64,000 nucleotides of DNA. Source: Pseudeuparius sepicola. Its lineage: Eukaryota > Arthropoda > Insecta > Coleoptera > Anthribidae. This document shows positions 1 through 11,437 of this stretch, one piece after another. The translations under genes and the position numbers were made by a program. The stretch lies in the NCBI GenBank assembly GCA_963920635.1, contig OY987302.1, positions 43,031,500 through 43,095,499 of the forward strand, in the 5' to 3' direction. Below the pieces are notes generated by a model. The model ran no database searches, was not told where the DNA came from, and saw only the letters and a program-made list of their open reading frames with translations. How positions within the stretch are numbered: position 1 is the first letter of the stretch; every line of letters begins with the position of its first letter.

Positions 1-1662
1 GTATTTATTACCATCTAAACTCATAAAATAAATCCCTATAAATTTAAATTTAGTCTATAGGTTAAATTATTTGTGAATTGTGGGATATGTAGGTATGTAT
101 GTTTATCCTCAAACAGTCAAACTTGTCGAGATGATTACAGGAAGCGGAAATAACCAGCATATTATGAGACTATTAGCTCCAGTGTAAAATTCGTTTTTAT
201 TCAGCGTAGATAGACCACTAAGACCTACAAGATTTTTCTTAAACGTTAAAGCAGTTTTAGTTTAGTACAGTCAATCTGTCAGATCGAAAAAATTCCAGGA
301 AAGCTGAATTTTTGATATGTTGTTTCCGATGGTTAGAAAGGCGAAAGCACAAAATGGCACATCTCCATCTTGAAAAAATTTGGAATCGATTTATCTCATT
401 TTCTATTGGTCGGGGGATAAAAAAAATAAGAGGACAAAAATTATAGAACTCAGAATTTTAAACATTTTCCGTCTTTCTGTAGTTAATTTCCAAAAGAAAC
501 AGGACGCCAAAGTTTCCAAAAAAAATTTTCCACATTTTGAGCTAGAAAAGTTAATGTAAACCATTTGTTTAACATAGGTATATATCTTGAAAGTATCTAT
601 AAAGTCATTGGTATTGTTTGTTATTTTTTCAAACCGTCTGAGTTCCCGGAAGTCACTAAAATTGGGTTGGATTTCCGCAGGTACCATCGAATTTTTAATG
701 TTTTTACGATGAATTCTTTAACTATTAAAAGAAGAAAAATTTTTCGTTATTCGTCATGTTTCAACAATAATTTTAATTTGACGAAATGTCAAATATTATA
801 TTAATCATGTCTATACTGTTTGTTTATTTCAGACGTCTTTCATTTATGTCTCCCTCAAAATCACTATCTTCTCCTTCGGACATGATTTCTTCTTGTCGCG
901 AATTACATTGTTAACAAGCGCCTACCGGCCCTGCTGGACCATAGGCCTTGTTATGGCTCCCGCTCCTGTGTAGTAATACATGTACCTATGCTCTCGTATT
1001 CAGGGCGCAGTTTTCGATATTTCGAACCCAAATTTGGCGTACGACCGTCCGAGCTCAAGGGGAACAACCTTATTGAAGGGGGGAATTTTTTTTTTCCGTT
1101 TTTTTTTTGGGAAGAATGGCTAGCGATTGGAAGGGGGAGCGCCGGTTCAATTTTCGCGTGTGGGGCCGCCGAAGGATACGGGCCTCTCGGCTGTCAGAGG
1201 GCACCCCGATCGAAAAAGCCGTTTGGGCCGCCTTTTTTTCGCGATTTGGCGAGGTCCGCGGGATCATACTGTATACATCGTGTCCGACGCGCAAGCCCCG
1301 CCCCCGATACTTATTCGTAAAGATCGATTGACATTTGGTATTGTTTTGGTGTGGAGAATTTCCAAATTTCGTACCGATTTTGGACTTTGGGGGCTCAGAG
1401 GCCCATCTGTTATTCCATATGTGACTTTTCCAGGTACGGGCGCGCTGTATTTTTATGTAAAATCTTTTTAGAAAACCCCACGGGACACCAACTATACCTT
1501 ATACGGCTGTATCTTTTGAATCGTAATAGGTAGACACTCGAAATTTTCACAGAGTGTGTATGGCCGCTATAACAACAAATAATAAAAATAAAATAAAGGT
1601 AATGTAATAGTTGTTCCGATTTTGTTAACAATCATGACACGGCTAACTAATATTTCTCAAAC
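1..1662. other. AT-rich intergenic DNA, no gene supported
   Basis: Only short ORFs occur here, and none has a recognisable motif or codon pattern. A locally GC-rich patch at about 1010-1330 opens several overlapping ORFs on both strands, which is what base composition alone would give. I see no supported gene or RNA in this stretch. Confidence 0.5.
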
Positions 1663-1734
1663 AGCGAAGTAGCGCAGTGGAAGCGTGCTGGGCTCATAAC
1701 CCAGAGGTCCAGCGTTCTAAACCACGCTCTGGGG
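1663..1734 (+). pseudogene. tRNA-iMet-like pseudogene (CAT anticodon)
   Basis: The D arm (GCGC, AGTGGAA, GCGT) and a perfect anticodon arm (CTGGG, CTCATAA, CCCAG) match the eukaryotic initiator tRNA-Met pattern. The T arm is altered: AGCGT pairs with ACGCT around an 8-nt loop that lacks the usual TTCGA, so the B box is damaged. The acceptor strands (AGCGAAG and CTCTGGG) pair poorly. T-rich DNA follows and could terminate Pol III. The anticodon half is well kept but the acceptor and T arms are not, so a retired or tRNA-derived copy is more likely than a working gene. Confidence 0.5.
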
Positions 1735-1814
1735 CAAACTTTTTTATTTCTTTTTTTAATTATTTTTGACTACAGTATTTTTAAAATTATGTACCTAGTG
1801 TTAAATATTGTACA

Positions 1815-1865
1815 GTGGTACGGAACCCTTCGTGTGCGAGTTCGACTCGCAGTTGGCCGATTTTT
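1815..1865 (+). repeat. Fragment resembling the 3' tail of an insect LINE/SINE
   Basis: The words TACGGAACCCTTCGTG, GCGAGTTCGACTCGC and TTGGCCGA followed by T-rich DNA resemble the 3' tail shared by many RTE-like LINEs and SINEs in insect genomes. The middle also forms a small stem (GCGAG TTCGA CTCGC) that imitates a tRNA T arm. The identification rests on remembered similarity. No upstream body of the element is visible. Confidence 0.3.
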
Positions 1866-1869
1866 AACT

Positions 1870-4800
1870 TTATACCTACTTACTTGTGTATTGTTATAGA
1901 TAGTTGCATTGCATTTGGCATTGCAGGAGCATGCTGTAGAGACGAGTTATAGAAATTACCATTAAATGATATTAACGACATGGATTCTATCATAACTATG
2001 AAAATGCCCGATAGCAAGACAAACAAACCTCGATCATTATTTGTAAGAAGCGGTAAAATTAAATGTTTTAATTTTGTTGAAATTTATAGCAAAAATGCAT
2101 CCCTTCGTCCCCAGTCTACCAGGCACGCTAGATTCTTTATAAGATATTATAACGGAAATGCTCCGTTCAACCTGTTGGTATAAATACTTTTAGTAAAATT
2201 TCAATTTCTAAAAAAAAAATGAAATAGGTAGCTGCTCAAATTCTGGAAACCAGTACCGGAAACTTCACAACAATTCGAAAAAAGAGTTTTAAGTGAAGAA
2301 CCTGAGATCTTCACAGGCAATGAAGAAGACAAAATTCAAAAAATACTGGAAATGAAGTTTGTTCATCAGTTACCTCGACTGCGTCTCGAGCTGCACTTTT
2401 TGCACTAGTTACACAAATAACTATTTTTCTAATTATAATAGAATTGTGTTTTGCTCATAGCAAAAAGAGAAACTTTTTCAGGATATATTGGGTGTCTCAA
2501 ATAAAGTCCGATTATATGCTTAGTTTTTGAAATGAAAAGACCAGCTTAAAACCAGGATGATGCAGTTTTCTCTGGAGAATCCGAATCTAGCTTCAGAATT
2601 TATATACAGGGTGTTCTAGAAAAGTTAAGGACATAAATACAGGGTGTCTATTTAAGAAGGGCCACTCGACAAAATCTTGACAAATATGCATTTTTCTGGG
2701 AACTTTATTTAAAAAAAAATGCTTTTTTGATGAGCTAACTTTGCGTAAAAACACACTTGAAACCCATGGCCTACTTTCCGAGATATTTTCCAAATCCCGA
2801 AAATCGCCGAAAAATTCTTAATGAAATTTGTGCGCAAAACTGATTGCTTTAAACCTAGTTTATCATAATTTGGAAAAAACCATGGTTTGTTGTGTGCTCT
2901 ATTAACACTTAATTTTTTTTTATTTATAGCTGACATGGTCATGCATACTAGAAAATTTTAAAAATGTGAAAAATGTGCAAGATACCGATACCTCGCAAGA
3001 AATTTCCAAAATTTCCATACTACATTGGAAATTTGGGGAAAAAATACCTGAAACTACAGGATTCGAGGCCACGGCTCGCTACAATAAAATGGGCACATTT
3101 TTCGGTGGGTACTAAGAGAACATCCGTTAAACCGTGGCATTGTTTTAAATTCTGATAAAGTAGCAATTAGTTTTGCCCACAAATGACACAAAAATAAATG
3201 GTAAGATTTATTGGGGGATTTGTTGGGCGAAAATTGTTATTTGTAAAACAGACTTTAATAAATGGAGTATTGTGTATAGGCGCTTGTAAGCCTGCCGTGG
3301 TTTCAGCACGGCCACAAGTGGGCACTCCTCAAGTTGGTGGCGCTCCGAGGTCTGTACTTGTTACAATTTTGCTCCGGGCCGAACTATCTGTTGTTCATTG
3401 CCAAAAAAAAAAGAAGGCGCCAAAGATTCCAACAAACTGTTTTCGATATTTTGAAATAAGTATTGTGTAAACAATTTATTTCGAAATTTTTGGTTAATTA
3501 CCAGAAACATAATACAATTTCAACAATTTATTAATAGCATTCAACTACTCATCGTGAAAACACCAATAATTCTGTGATATAACTGAAGAAATCCCATCCA
3601 TTTTTTTAGCAATTACGCTTATGGCTTTATGGATGTGGCCCTATGAACAAAAGTTCTGCACCCCCTTTGGTAAACGAGACAACCAACTTATTGTTCTCTA
3701 TAATACTGTACCAGGATTCCCGAGGATAAAAATAATAAATACCTACCACTAAAATAAACACTAATTATACCAACTTATATGGGCAAAACGTGTTCATATA
3801 AAAAAATCTACCTACTTATTTTGACGTTTTCTTCAGATTCTAGAAATTTTGCCCATAAAAGTTGGACCATCCTGTATACTAACAAAAAGAAATAATTAAT
3901 TATTTTGGAGACATGAAAAAAATTATTAGAGGTATACATTATTGCAATTGGTATAAATATTAATTCGAAATAAAATACTGTAGGTAATTGGGTTTTCAGT
4001 TGCTCACAAAACATGGCAAATATCAGATTCAATCATTATTAATTTGGTCAGTATATGGATATGATTTTTAATCCTGAAGAATATTTATCAAATGATAGAT
4101 TTCACCAATACAAGGTGAAAGCACATTTCCCATACAAAGAATACCAAAACACGAAAATAATATTCACTTAAACTTTTTTCAGTAATTTTGTTTGTTATCT
4201 TCTACCAAAATGTATACATTATTTACATGAACAAAATACACAACTAAGCAGGGCCGTATATAGCGAAAATTTGGGGGGGGGTTCAGGATCGGCTCAAGCT
4301 TTTGTGGGGCTGGGTGCTGGATAAAAGTGCGGGGCCCCGGCAACGAATTATTTAATCCATTAAGAACAAATTTTCGAAAATTGATATGCCACTAGAACGG
4401 TAGCTTTATTGCATGTCACTTTTTAAAAAAGTAGGCCGGGGCGATGAGTTTAGATCACTTCAGTGACGTATATAGAAATTAATTTCGGGTGGGGAGGGAC
4501 AAATTTTGTGAATTTCTTTCAAACAAGTGCATTTAATATAATTCTGTAAAATGCGCCGCAAGCGAAATATTTTAGTAATAAGATAAGGAAATTTACTTAA
4601 AATTAATCTTAGGAAATCCCAATATCTTCAGATTTACAAGCTGCAGTGAACATTCTCAAATTCTGAAATGGTTTCGGCCCTGCTCTTTTAAATAGGGAGG
4701 CGCGGGGCCAGTCAAAACGCACCCGCCTAGAGCCGGCCCTGGAGGGGTTAGACCAGTGGCTGTTGAAGTTGAAATAGCTTTAAGTTAAAAAAACTACTAT

Positions 4801-5650
4801 TTTTAAATGGTTTTTAATAAAAAATTGAAGCAGTTTTAAGTTGAACACGTTTAACGTTAAAACTTTAAAAATATTAAATATTAATTAATAATAGCTGAAT
4901 ATTCCTTCTCGCATTTATACATATCCCTTTTCTACTTATTTGTTTTCTCATTATTAGGGATCTATTCCTACACATTCTTCGCTTGGCCTGACGACACGTT
5001 TAGAATTGCCAGTAGGTATGGAGAGGATTTCTTCGCGCCACTTGCCTAACCGAACCTTTCATAAAGATAATAAATAAATCTTCAAATACAAATTAGTACT
5101 ACCTAATCTAAATATAATAACTAACGGAAAAGTACCTGTATGATTTTTACAAAATGCAAATATAATGGTGGACAATAATATCCATATATACCTACTTTTG
5201 GAGGATCCAAGGAATTGAGAGGAACTTCTGAAAATAGCATTTCTCGTGGGTTTCATTAAAATCAAAAGCGACGATATCTGTATAAGTGGATTTTCTAAAA
5301 ATAGAATATTCGAGTGTGTTCAGTTCACCCTCGGTAAATTTAATTGAGGGGCGTAAAGGACTCCTTCAGAAGATGAGCATGTTCTTTCTACATAGGCCTT
5401 ATAACTCTTGTTGACTACTTACGACTGCAATTTTCTTACTCCACTATAAAATAATTGACTATTTCTGCAAGCAAATAAATTATTTTGATAAATTTTCAAT
5501 TATTATAATAATGAATTTTGACTTTATTTATCGCTAGAACGCACCACCAAGATATAGTGTTCAGATTTTAAAAATATATGAAAAAAGCAAAGAACAAAGT
5601 ACCTTTATGTGTAAAGATACTGTAGAAAGTAATTAGTAAAAGTTGTTGCG
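1870..5650. other. Intergenic DNA made of decayed repeats
   Basis: No gene is supported. At 2470-3150 there are several 'cagggtgt' type termini and a dispersed repeat that recurs in the same orientation at about 49,700-49,870, with related pieces at 44,905-45,060. The shared words are 'ctgggaactttattt' and 'gctaactttg'. The remainder is AT-rich sequence with short spurious ORFs. Confidence 0.5.
4249..4741. mobile_element. Probable hAT-like MITE remnant
   Basis: The segment starts with CAGGGCCGTATATAGCG and ends with AGAGCCGGCCCTG, short inverted termini (CAGGGCCG) typical of hAT-like non-autonomous elements. The inside is G-rich near both ends and carries no ORF. I could not find a matching 8-bp target duplication, so the exact ends are tentative. 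Confidence 0.35.
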
Positions 5651-5669
5651 TGTGAAATGCCTAAATGTA

Positions 5670-6270
5670 CAGGGACTGGCAAAAAATTCCACCCTTTATA
5701 AAATATGATTTCCTGTATATGAACATAATACCCTTGATGCCATTACAAAGAAATACGAAACGCTTGTAGAGCGTGCATTAAAATGGTTCAAAGATGCGAG
5801 GAGGTTGGTGGAGGAACCTTTAAATAGTTTTAGTATTGAAAATACTTCTTGGCGCATTTATATGGGACCTCTCTTCGTAAAATCGAATGACATGCGGCCT
5901 GGTTCCGGTTCGTCGAGTCGGCCGAGTTTTGTTTGGGTTACAAGGAATAAATAAATGTACCACAAAAAATACTCTCCAATTCCTCGGAGGAAATTGGAGA
6001 GTATGTTCTGTGGTACGGCGCAAACGATGGCTTCTCCGTTCAGCTACTATACAAACAGACCGACTTATTTCAACGGTTCAGCGTAGTATAGTGGTAGAAC
6101 GTTCGCCTAGCAAGCGAGAGGTCCCGGGTTCGACCCCCCGGCGCTAAATATTTTTTTATAATAGTACTTAGTTTTCGGCAATTTCTCGTATAATATAAAG
6201 CTTTTTTTTAATTTATAAAAAAATCAAAAAATCATATTTTATAAAGGGTGGAATCTTTTGCCAGTCCCTG
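5670..6270. mobile_element. Tc1/mariner-like MITE carrying a tRNA-like gene
   Basis: About 45-bp inverted termini beginning CAGGGACTGGCAAAA lie between TA dinucleotides (5668-5669 and 6271-6272). The symmetry extends roughly 10 bp outside the TAs. There is no transposase. Inside are a second hairpin (5957-6016, arms around ACTCTCCAATTCC) and a tRNA-like sequence at 6077-6148. The inverted termini and TA boundaries are seen directly; assignment to Tc1/mariner is inferred from them. Confidence 0.7.
6077..6148 (+). tRNA. tRNA-like gene, AGC anticodon on a Gly-type body
   Basis: A cloverleaf can be drawn. The acceptor strands are TTCAGCG and CGCTAAA (one mismatch), the D arm is around AGTGGTAGA, and the anticodon stem is TTCGC and GCGAG with loop CTAGCAA. 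The T stem is CCGGG and CCCGG with loop TTCGACC. An A-box-like TAGTATAGTGG and a good B box GGTTCGACCCC are present, and a T run follows at 6150. The AGC anticodon would read Ala, but the body resembles tRNA-Gly. I cannot see the G3-U70 pair expected of tRNA-Ala. It lies inside a MITE and may be a passenger or a SINE-like derivative. Confidence 0.5.
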
Positions 6271-6278
6271 TACATTTA

Positions 6279-7271
6279 GGCATTAAGTCAAAATTTGGTA
6301 CGAGTCCTAGCTTTTCAAACCCAACAATGTTTACTATTTACTTTTCATAGTATCTTTATAAATAAAGATATTTTGTTCTTAGCATTTTCCAAATATTTTT
6401 TAGATTCTGCGAACACCCGGTAAATGAATCTGACAAAATCCGATGCTTTTAAATAAAAAAGTTTTCCCTCTTTGGGAGTCAATCCATGGACACACTGTAG
6501 AAGACCCCGGAATATGTTTTAATTAAAAACGCATTATTAATTGAAAAACTATTTAACCTTTTCATTACCTTTCCAAATATAGATAAGATGCTAAACTAAA
6601 ATGTAAGGCTGTATCATAATATGCGCGAAAAAATTATTCGAAAGAAAAAATACTCATCTTTTCCTAGAATCATATCTTGTACCTATGCTTAAAATTTGGC
6701 GGTTTTAAGAGGGGACAACGTAAATAATAATTATTATCACCCTCACAACACTCCCAACTTGGAGTACCTCGGGAGAAACCACATACTTGTGCGGGGGAGG
6801 GGGAGTTTCATTACCATTTGCGGCTAGAGCTGACTTTTTCTCGATAGAACCAGTAGAGCATTTGCTCAAGTACTACGAAAAACCCTAGGTCAACCGTAGT
6901 AATCTCAATGAGTGTACGACAATTAGTAACACACACAGGTAAAACTATTAAAGAGAAATACCGTGAATCTACATTTTGCTCAGCGCTCTTGGCCATCATT
7001 GGTGTTTTTCTGCCCCAAACTCGAATCGAACCAAGGTCGATCGAAGGCAGAAAAACATGCAGTCGAAATAGTTCGCGACGATACGAACGTCGCCACCGCG
7101 GACCCGGTGACGGTGGTAGAATAAGTCAACTTATAAATCCAAAATAAACGTTTACATGGAAATTATTGTTCCGCATAATGGGCCTATACCATTACTGATT
7201 AGCTCATTAGGAAAACATATTTTTCTACAAAAGTAAAGAAAAGTGAACATTAAAGCATCGTTTTAATGCAC
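6279..7271. other. Intergenic DNA with half of a dispersed inverted repeat pair
   Basis: No gene is supported. The part at about 6720-7064 is a diverged reverse-complement relative of 60,838-61,060. The words ATCGAAGGCAGAAAAACATG here and CATGTTTTTCTGCCTTCGAT there are exact complements, so both are copies of one unnamed repeat family. Confidence 0.5.
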
Positions 7272-7968
7272 AAAACATAAGGAAAATTCGATTTTTCGAA
7301 ACAGAAAAAAAGGTACTAATTATCACTTATGCCATGTTCACCGTATATGATTTCTTATACTATTCTGACCTCGAAAACCCAAAGGCATAAGTGTAGCGTG
7401 TGGAAAAAGGGTTGAATTAAGGGTTTGGCAGATCACACAAAAAATGACTCCGTCAGTTATGCCGTTCGAAATGATGAAAACTTATATCCTCACTAGGCCA
7501 AAAATTGATTGGCAGAAGTGACGCGTGGGGAAAATTGCACTTTTGGGTCGGAAAATAACTCGGAAAAATTGTTTTTTTTTCGTCAACTGATTTCTGCACT
7601 TTGCCTCTGAAACTATAAAAGGTTTTATTGCTATTCATTTTATCCCTGACAAAATCAGTTGACGAAAAAAAAATTTCCGACTTATTTTCAGACCAAAAAG
7701 TGCATTTTTCCCCACTTCTGCCAATCAATTTTTGGGCTAGTGTGGATATAAGTTTTCATCATTTCGAACGGTATAACGGACGGAGTCAGTAAACCTAGTC
7801 ATTTGATCTGCCAAACCAAACCCTTAATTCAAACCTTTTCCCACACGCTACACTTATGCTTTTGGGTTTTCGAGATCGGAATAGTATAAAAAATCATACG
7901 ATGAACATGACATAAGTGAGAATTAGTACCTTTTTCTGTTTTGAAAAATCAAATTTTAGTTATGTTTT
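7272..7968. repeat. Foldback element with about 320-bp inverted arms
   Basis: The left arm (7272-7593) and right arm (7652-7968) are imperfect reverse complements separated by about 58 bp. The inner ends are CGTCAACTGATTT and AAATCAGTTGACG. The outer ends are AAAACATAAGG and TTATGTTTT. Arm divergence looks like 10-20 percent, so the insertion is old. No coding capacity is visible. Confidence 0.75.
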
Positions 7969-8791
7969 CCCCGGGGGCCAAACTTAAAATTATTATTTTC
8001 CGACTCAGCATCGATTTACTTTTCAACCCTCTCCAAGGCATAAAGGAGAAAATCAGTAAGGAAAATCTGTCACTGTCTGACGGTCTAAAACTTCAAACGG
8101 CAAAGTCAACTTCGAGGTTTATTATCGGTCCTTTTAGACTCGATCTTCGGCGTCTCCAAAATATGTAGGTACCTACTGTAACATATCGTGCCCTAAAGAC
8201 GCTTTGTGCACTAGTTGCATAAATTATTAATTTTTTTTCCAATGATGCAATAAAAAATATGCGTTCCATTTGAAAAAAATGAGATTTTTCAATTTTTCGA
8301 TGTTGATATTGGGAATTTTTTCCCGAACACCCTGTACAATATTATGATATGGCATACAGACCATTTAATAAAGTTGACTTTCGCCTACGACAGTCCAAAA
8401 TTTCAGTTTTCCAGATTCATAAATTTCAAAGTTATCATCACTATGGTCGATGGCTGCAACACTAAAAAAAAAATTGCGAATATCTCGAAAATGGTTAGAG
8501 ACAGGGTACACATTATATTCAGAAAAAAGATTTGGAATTTAATAGGGAACCAAATGGTGTAATAATATATAGGGTGTTCTATTTGAAGTTGCTATCGACT
8601 TCCGGTATAACCGGAAGTGATCGGGAGTTGAAGATATTTTAGAAAGAAAGTTTACAACCTGTTATATAAGTTCAAATCAAATTTCGCACTCCTTCCCCGT
8701 AAACTTCTTATGAACCACTTACGTGAATCACCCTGTATAAGTAGGCATGTGGCATAAGAAAACAATTATGTGTTTGCGATTAAAAGAATAT
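7969..8791. other. Intergenic DNA with small repeat fragments
   Basis: No gene is supported. 'accctgtac' and 'cagggtgt' type termini at about 8325-8340 and 8570-8590, and a short palindrome around CTTCCGGTATAACCGGAAG (8610-8628), are remnants of the small foldback repeats that recur across the window. Confidence 0.45.
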
Positions 8792-9166
8792 ATTTTTCTT
8801 GAAATCGGCATTAAAATGTCCCAAAATCGTCATTAAAAGCACAGAAATCGTACAATAATGTAGCCCATTATTGTACGATTTTTTCAATAAGTAGGCCTTG
8901 GCGAGATGTAAACATCAAACGTCAGACGCGGGGAAATCGCCCGTCAAAAGTGACTAAATATTCAAAACCCGGCCGATAAAGGCTCATTTAACTTTTCGTA
9001 CACATTGCGAAATTGTTTCCTATAGAAGCGCAATCCTTCAGTATACATATTTTAGTAAATTTGAAAAGCAATAGATTTGTTGTGTAGGCTGCACAAGAAG
9101 CAGCAGTTGGTTTTTCTGTCAGAAGGTGCCGTACATCATTATACTTGTCCTAGGTAGAGCGATCGG
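8792..9166 (+). repeat. Dispersed repeat family A, copy 1, left half
   Basis: This is collinear with 31,506-31,880 and with 51,836-52,200. The copy is interrupted at GATCGG by the Polinton and resumes at 25,614 (GATCGGTAAAGTCAAGC). It contains a perfect 15-bp-arm palindrome at 8846-8880 with a 5-nt loop, TAGCC. No ORF is evident. The family function is unknown. Confidence 0.85.
9161..9166. other. Left 6-bp target-site duplication of the Polinton
   Basis: GATCGG directly abuts the element start AGTAGTTAAG. The identical hexamer follows the element at 25614-25619. Comparison with the uninterrupted repeat copy at 31,869-31,880 (GAGCGATCGTCAAAG) shows that a single hexamer existed before insertion. 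Confidence 0.95.
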
Positions 9167-9180
9167 AGTAGTTAAGTAAA

Positions 9181-9258
9181 GCGGATCCTGGCTCAAAGAT
9201 GGCCGCCATATGTGAGCCAGCTTCCGCATAAGGGTTTTGAGCCTGAGCCAGGATCCGC
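9181..9258. repeat. Subterminal hairpin, left tip
   Basis: GCGGATCCTGGCTCA (9181-9195) and TGAGCCAGGATCCGC (9244-9258) are perfect 15-bp inverted arms around a 48-nt loop. The loop holds a partial direct repeat of the right arm (TGAGCCAGCTTCCGCAT). The hairpin begins 15 bp from the element end. In protein-primed or hairpin-primed linear genomes such structures lie at replication origins; that role here is inference. A G-rich stretch (9287-9310) follows. Confidence 0.8.
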
Positions 9259-9329
9259 ATAGGGTTTTCGGGGATAAAATCTAGCGGTGGGGGGGATTTG
9301 TGTGGGGGGATCCCCTCCACTTTTTTTAG

Positions 9330-9337
9330 TATATATT
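9330..9337 (+). promoter_or_regulatory. TATA box of the 106-aa gene, left arm
   Basis: TATATATT lies 74 bp before the ATG at 9404. A start region around CACAGTTC (9363-9370) falls about 30 bp downstream, the expected TATA-to-start distance. The same box occurs mirrored at 25443-25450. Confidence 0.5.
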
Positions 9338-9403
9338 TCGATGTTTGATTGGTAAAGTAGTACACAGTTCTCACTTTTAACTTAACTAAATAAGATTAAA
9401 AGT

Positions 9404-9724
9404 ATGGCATCGTTTGTGACCCATTTAAATAACAGTTTGTTCCTGAAGAAATTCATTAGGGTCCAAGATTTGGAAGTCAACCGAAAGTTTGAGGTACATG
9501 CATTTACGAAAATAAACACCAAGTTCGGCGAGAAGATATCCTTGGAATTCGACGATTTCAAAACAATTTTACCGCAAAGGTTCACGGTAGAATTTACAGA
9601 AGAACGAATTGAGCAAGTAAACAAGGACATTTTCAACGGGCGAAAGTATTATCTTATTAGTTATGGACCTGTCGGGAAAACAACTAATATTCAATTTTCC
9701 GTCCAAGAACCGGAACAGCTATAA
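9404..9724 (+). CDS. 106-aa putative OB-fold-like DNA-binding protein, left copy
   Basis: Identical to the right-arm gene at 25056-25376, where the product is described. This copy reads inwards from the left tip, starting at an ATG 238 bp from the element end. Confidence 0.65.
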   Translation: MASFVTHLNNSLFLKKFIRVQDLEVNRKFEVHAFTKINTKFGEKISLEFDDFKTILPQRFTVEFTEERIEQVNKDIFNGRKYYLISYGPVGKTTNIQFSVQEPEQL

Positions 9725-9739
9725 AAATACTTTGGAGTC

Positions 9740-10087
9740 TCACATTCGAAAATTACAGAAACTAAAATATGAAATTGATATATATGAAATTAATAAGAAC
9801 TTTAAACAATTAAAAATAAAATATATATAGCATAAGAGATGTTTCATTTCTTCTACCCATAGTAAATTAATAAAATAACAAACTACCCAGCAGGTGTACA
9901 ACAAAGTAATAGTATAAAAAAAGTGCAAAACTGAAACTTGAATTAAAACCAAACACAATTTTTTCTTGCAGCTTGATGTAGCTCCAAACAAAAAATAATA
10001 ATGCCTAATGATAAAAATTCTAACAAAAATAATAATTTCTGTGCCCTCTAAGGAAGTCCATACATAGTCCCCATGCAAATTCCCCAT
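9740..10087 (-). CDS. Hydrophobic 115-aa ORF, left copy (doubtful)
   Basis: Mirror copy of 24693-25040; see that entry for the reservations. It converges on the 106-aa gene with 15 bp between the stop codons. Confidence 0.3.
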   Translation of the reverse strand: MGNLHGDYVWTSLEGTEIIIFVRIFIIRHYYFLFGATSSCKKKLCLVLIQVSVLHFFYTITLLYTCWVVCYFINLLWVEEMKHLLCYIYFIFNCLKFLLISYISISYFSFCNFRM

Positions 10088-10939
10088 GTAAAGTCCCCAT
10101 TTTAAGTCCCACTTAAGCCGCCCACTTTAGACGCCAACTTTCGACGCCAACTTTCGACGCCAACGTCTCAGTTGGATGCAGTACTTTTATAAGGATCTAC
10201 TAAGTAGGAGGAAGCTTTTCAGTTCCCACCTACAATTCTATAAACAGCCAATCCAGCGCAGATAGTGACTCGAACCATTTTTGGCATAATTCCAGAGAAA
10301 GTTAACCCTTTCAGAGTTTTACACCCGACCGTTCAAATTAGTTACACCTTCACCTGGTTTTAGTACCTTGAATCTTTTTGTGCCGAGTCAACAAAAATGC
10401 AGACAAGTTTGCCCCCTTTTACTTTTATAGCAGGCTGTTCACATTCTTTAGACTTTCACCTGTTTCTAAATCTTCTTGCGCGACCCTTCCTTCAAGGGAT
10501 AATCTTACATAACAATGATCCACTTTTAAATGTTTTTTGTCAGACTTTTTTTTTTATAGTCCTGTAAATGGCATGTTATAAAAATTTACTGCCTGGTAGT
10601 TTTATAGCAGACTGTTCAAATTATTTAGATTTTCACCTGCTTGTAAATCTTCTCGTGCGACCCTACCTGAGATTTTAATAAAAAAAGGCTTTCAATGTTA
10701 AAACTTAAATGAGAATATTTTGCTGTTATTGTTATTTTGATAAAAAAAACTGTGTACATTATTAATATTCCACTTAAAATTCCTCGATAAAAATATTGCT
10801 TTAAAGTGGGTTAGTAAGGAATAGGTAAACAAAACTAAACAAGAAACCAGTATATAAATAAAACAAACTAAAATTAATTAATGTTTTGTTTTATTAAAAT
10901 AATTCATATATTTTGTTACAATAAACTTATATACAAATA

Positions 10940-11437
10940 TTAGCACTGTCGTTGTCTGCGTAGACGGTCGAACCAGCCTTCATAATATGCATAATTATAA
11001 GTCGTTCGATTTCGTATTATGTCCTCATTATTCGCAAATCGAAAATACCCTGCCACATAGCCAGATTCGTATTCGATTTGACGCTGATGATTAAACCACC
11101 CTGCGTAGTACGCCTTATTATATGCAATGATATCAGATTTAGCCATGTAAATGTCATTAGCGTTCGCAAAACACTGACCGTATCTGATCCATCCATCTTG
11201 ATATCCTGCACCATATTGAACTTTATCCATTTTCACGTCACCCTCCAGAAAACGCCTATTCTTACCAGCCTGATGATCAAACCATCCCGCGTATAAACCT
11301 TCATTATAGTGCCTCACATGAGTGTCCCTTAATCGCCTAATTGGATTTGCGTTTTCTTCCGTTTTCCACTGACTATACGAACTCCATCCTGCACTGTATC
11401 CATCATCTGTCACTTTTCTTTTATTCTGAGAATACAT
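10940..11437 (-). CDS. 165-aa triple AGW-repeat protein, left copy
   Basis: Identical to the right-arm gene 23343-23840, with the same ATG choice and the same upstream TATA box (mirrored at 11541-11548). Transcription runs toward the left tip. Confidence 0.75.
   Translation of the reverse strand: MYSQNKRKVTDDGYSAGWSSYSQWKTEENANPIRRLRDTHVRHYNEGLYAGWFDHQAGKNRRFLEGDVKMDKVQYGAGYQDGWIRYGQCFANANDIYMAKSDIIAYNKAYYAGWFNHQRQIEYESGYVAGYFRFANNEDIIRNRTTYNYAYYEGWFDRLRRQRQC

Noticed and set aside
1070..1471. Cluster of overlapping ORFs in a GC-rich patch
   Set aside because: Four frames are open at once across a G-rich sequence; none has a recognisable domain or consistent start.
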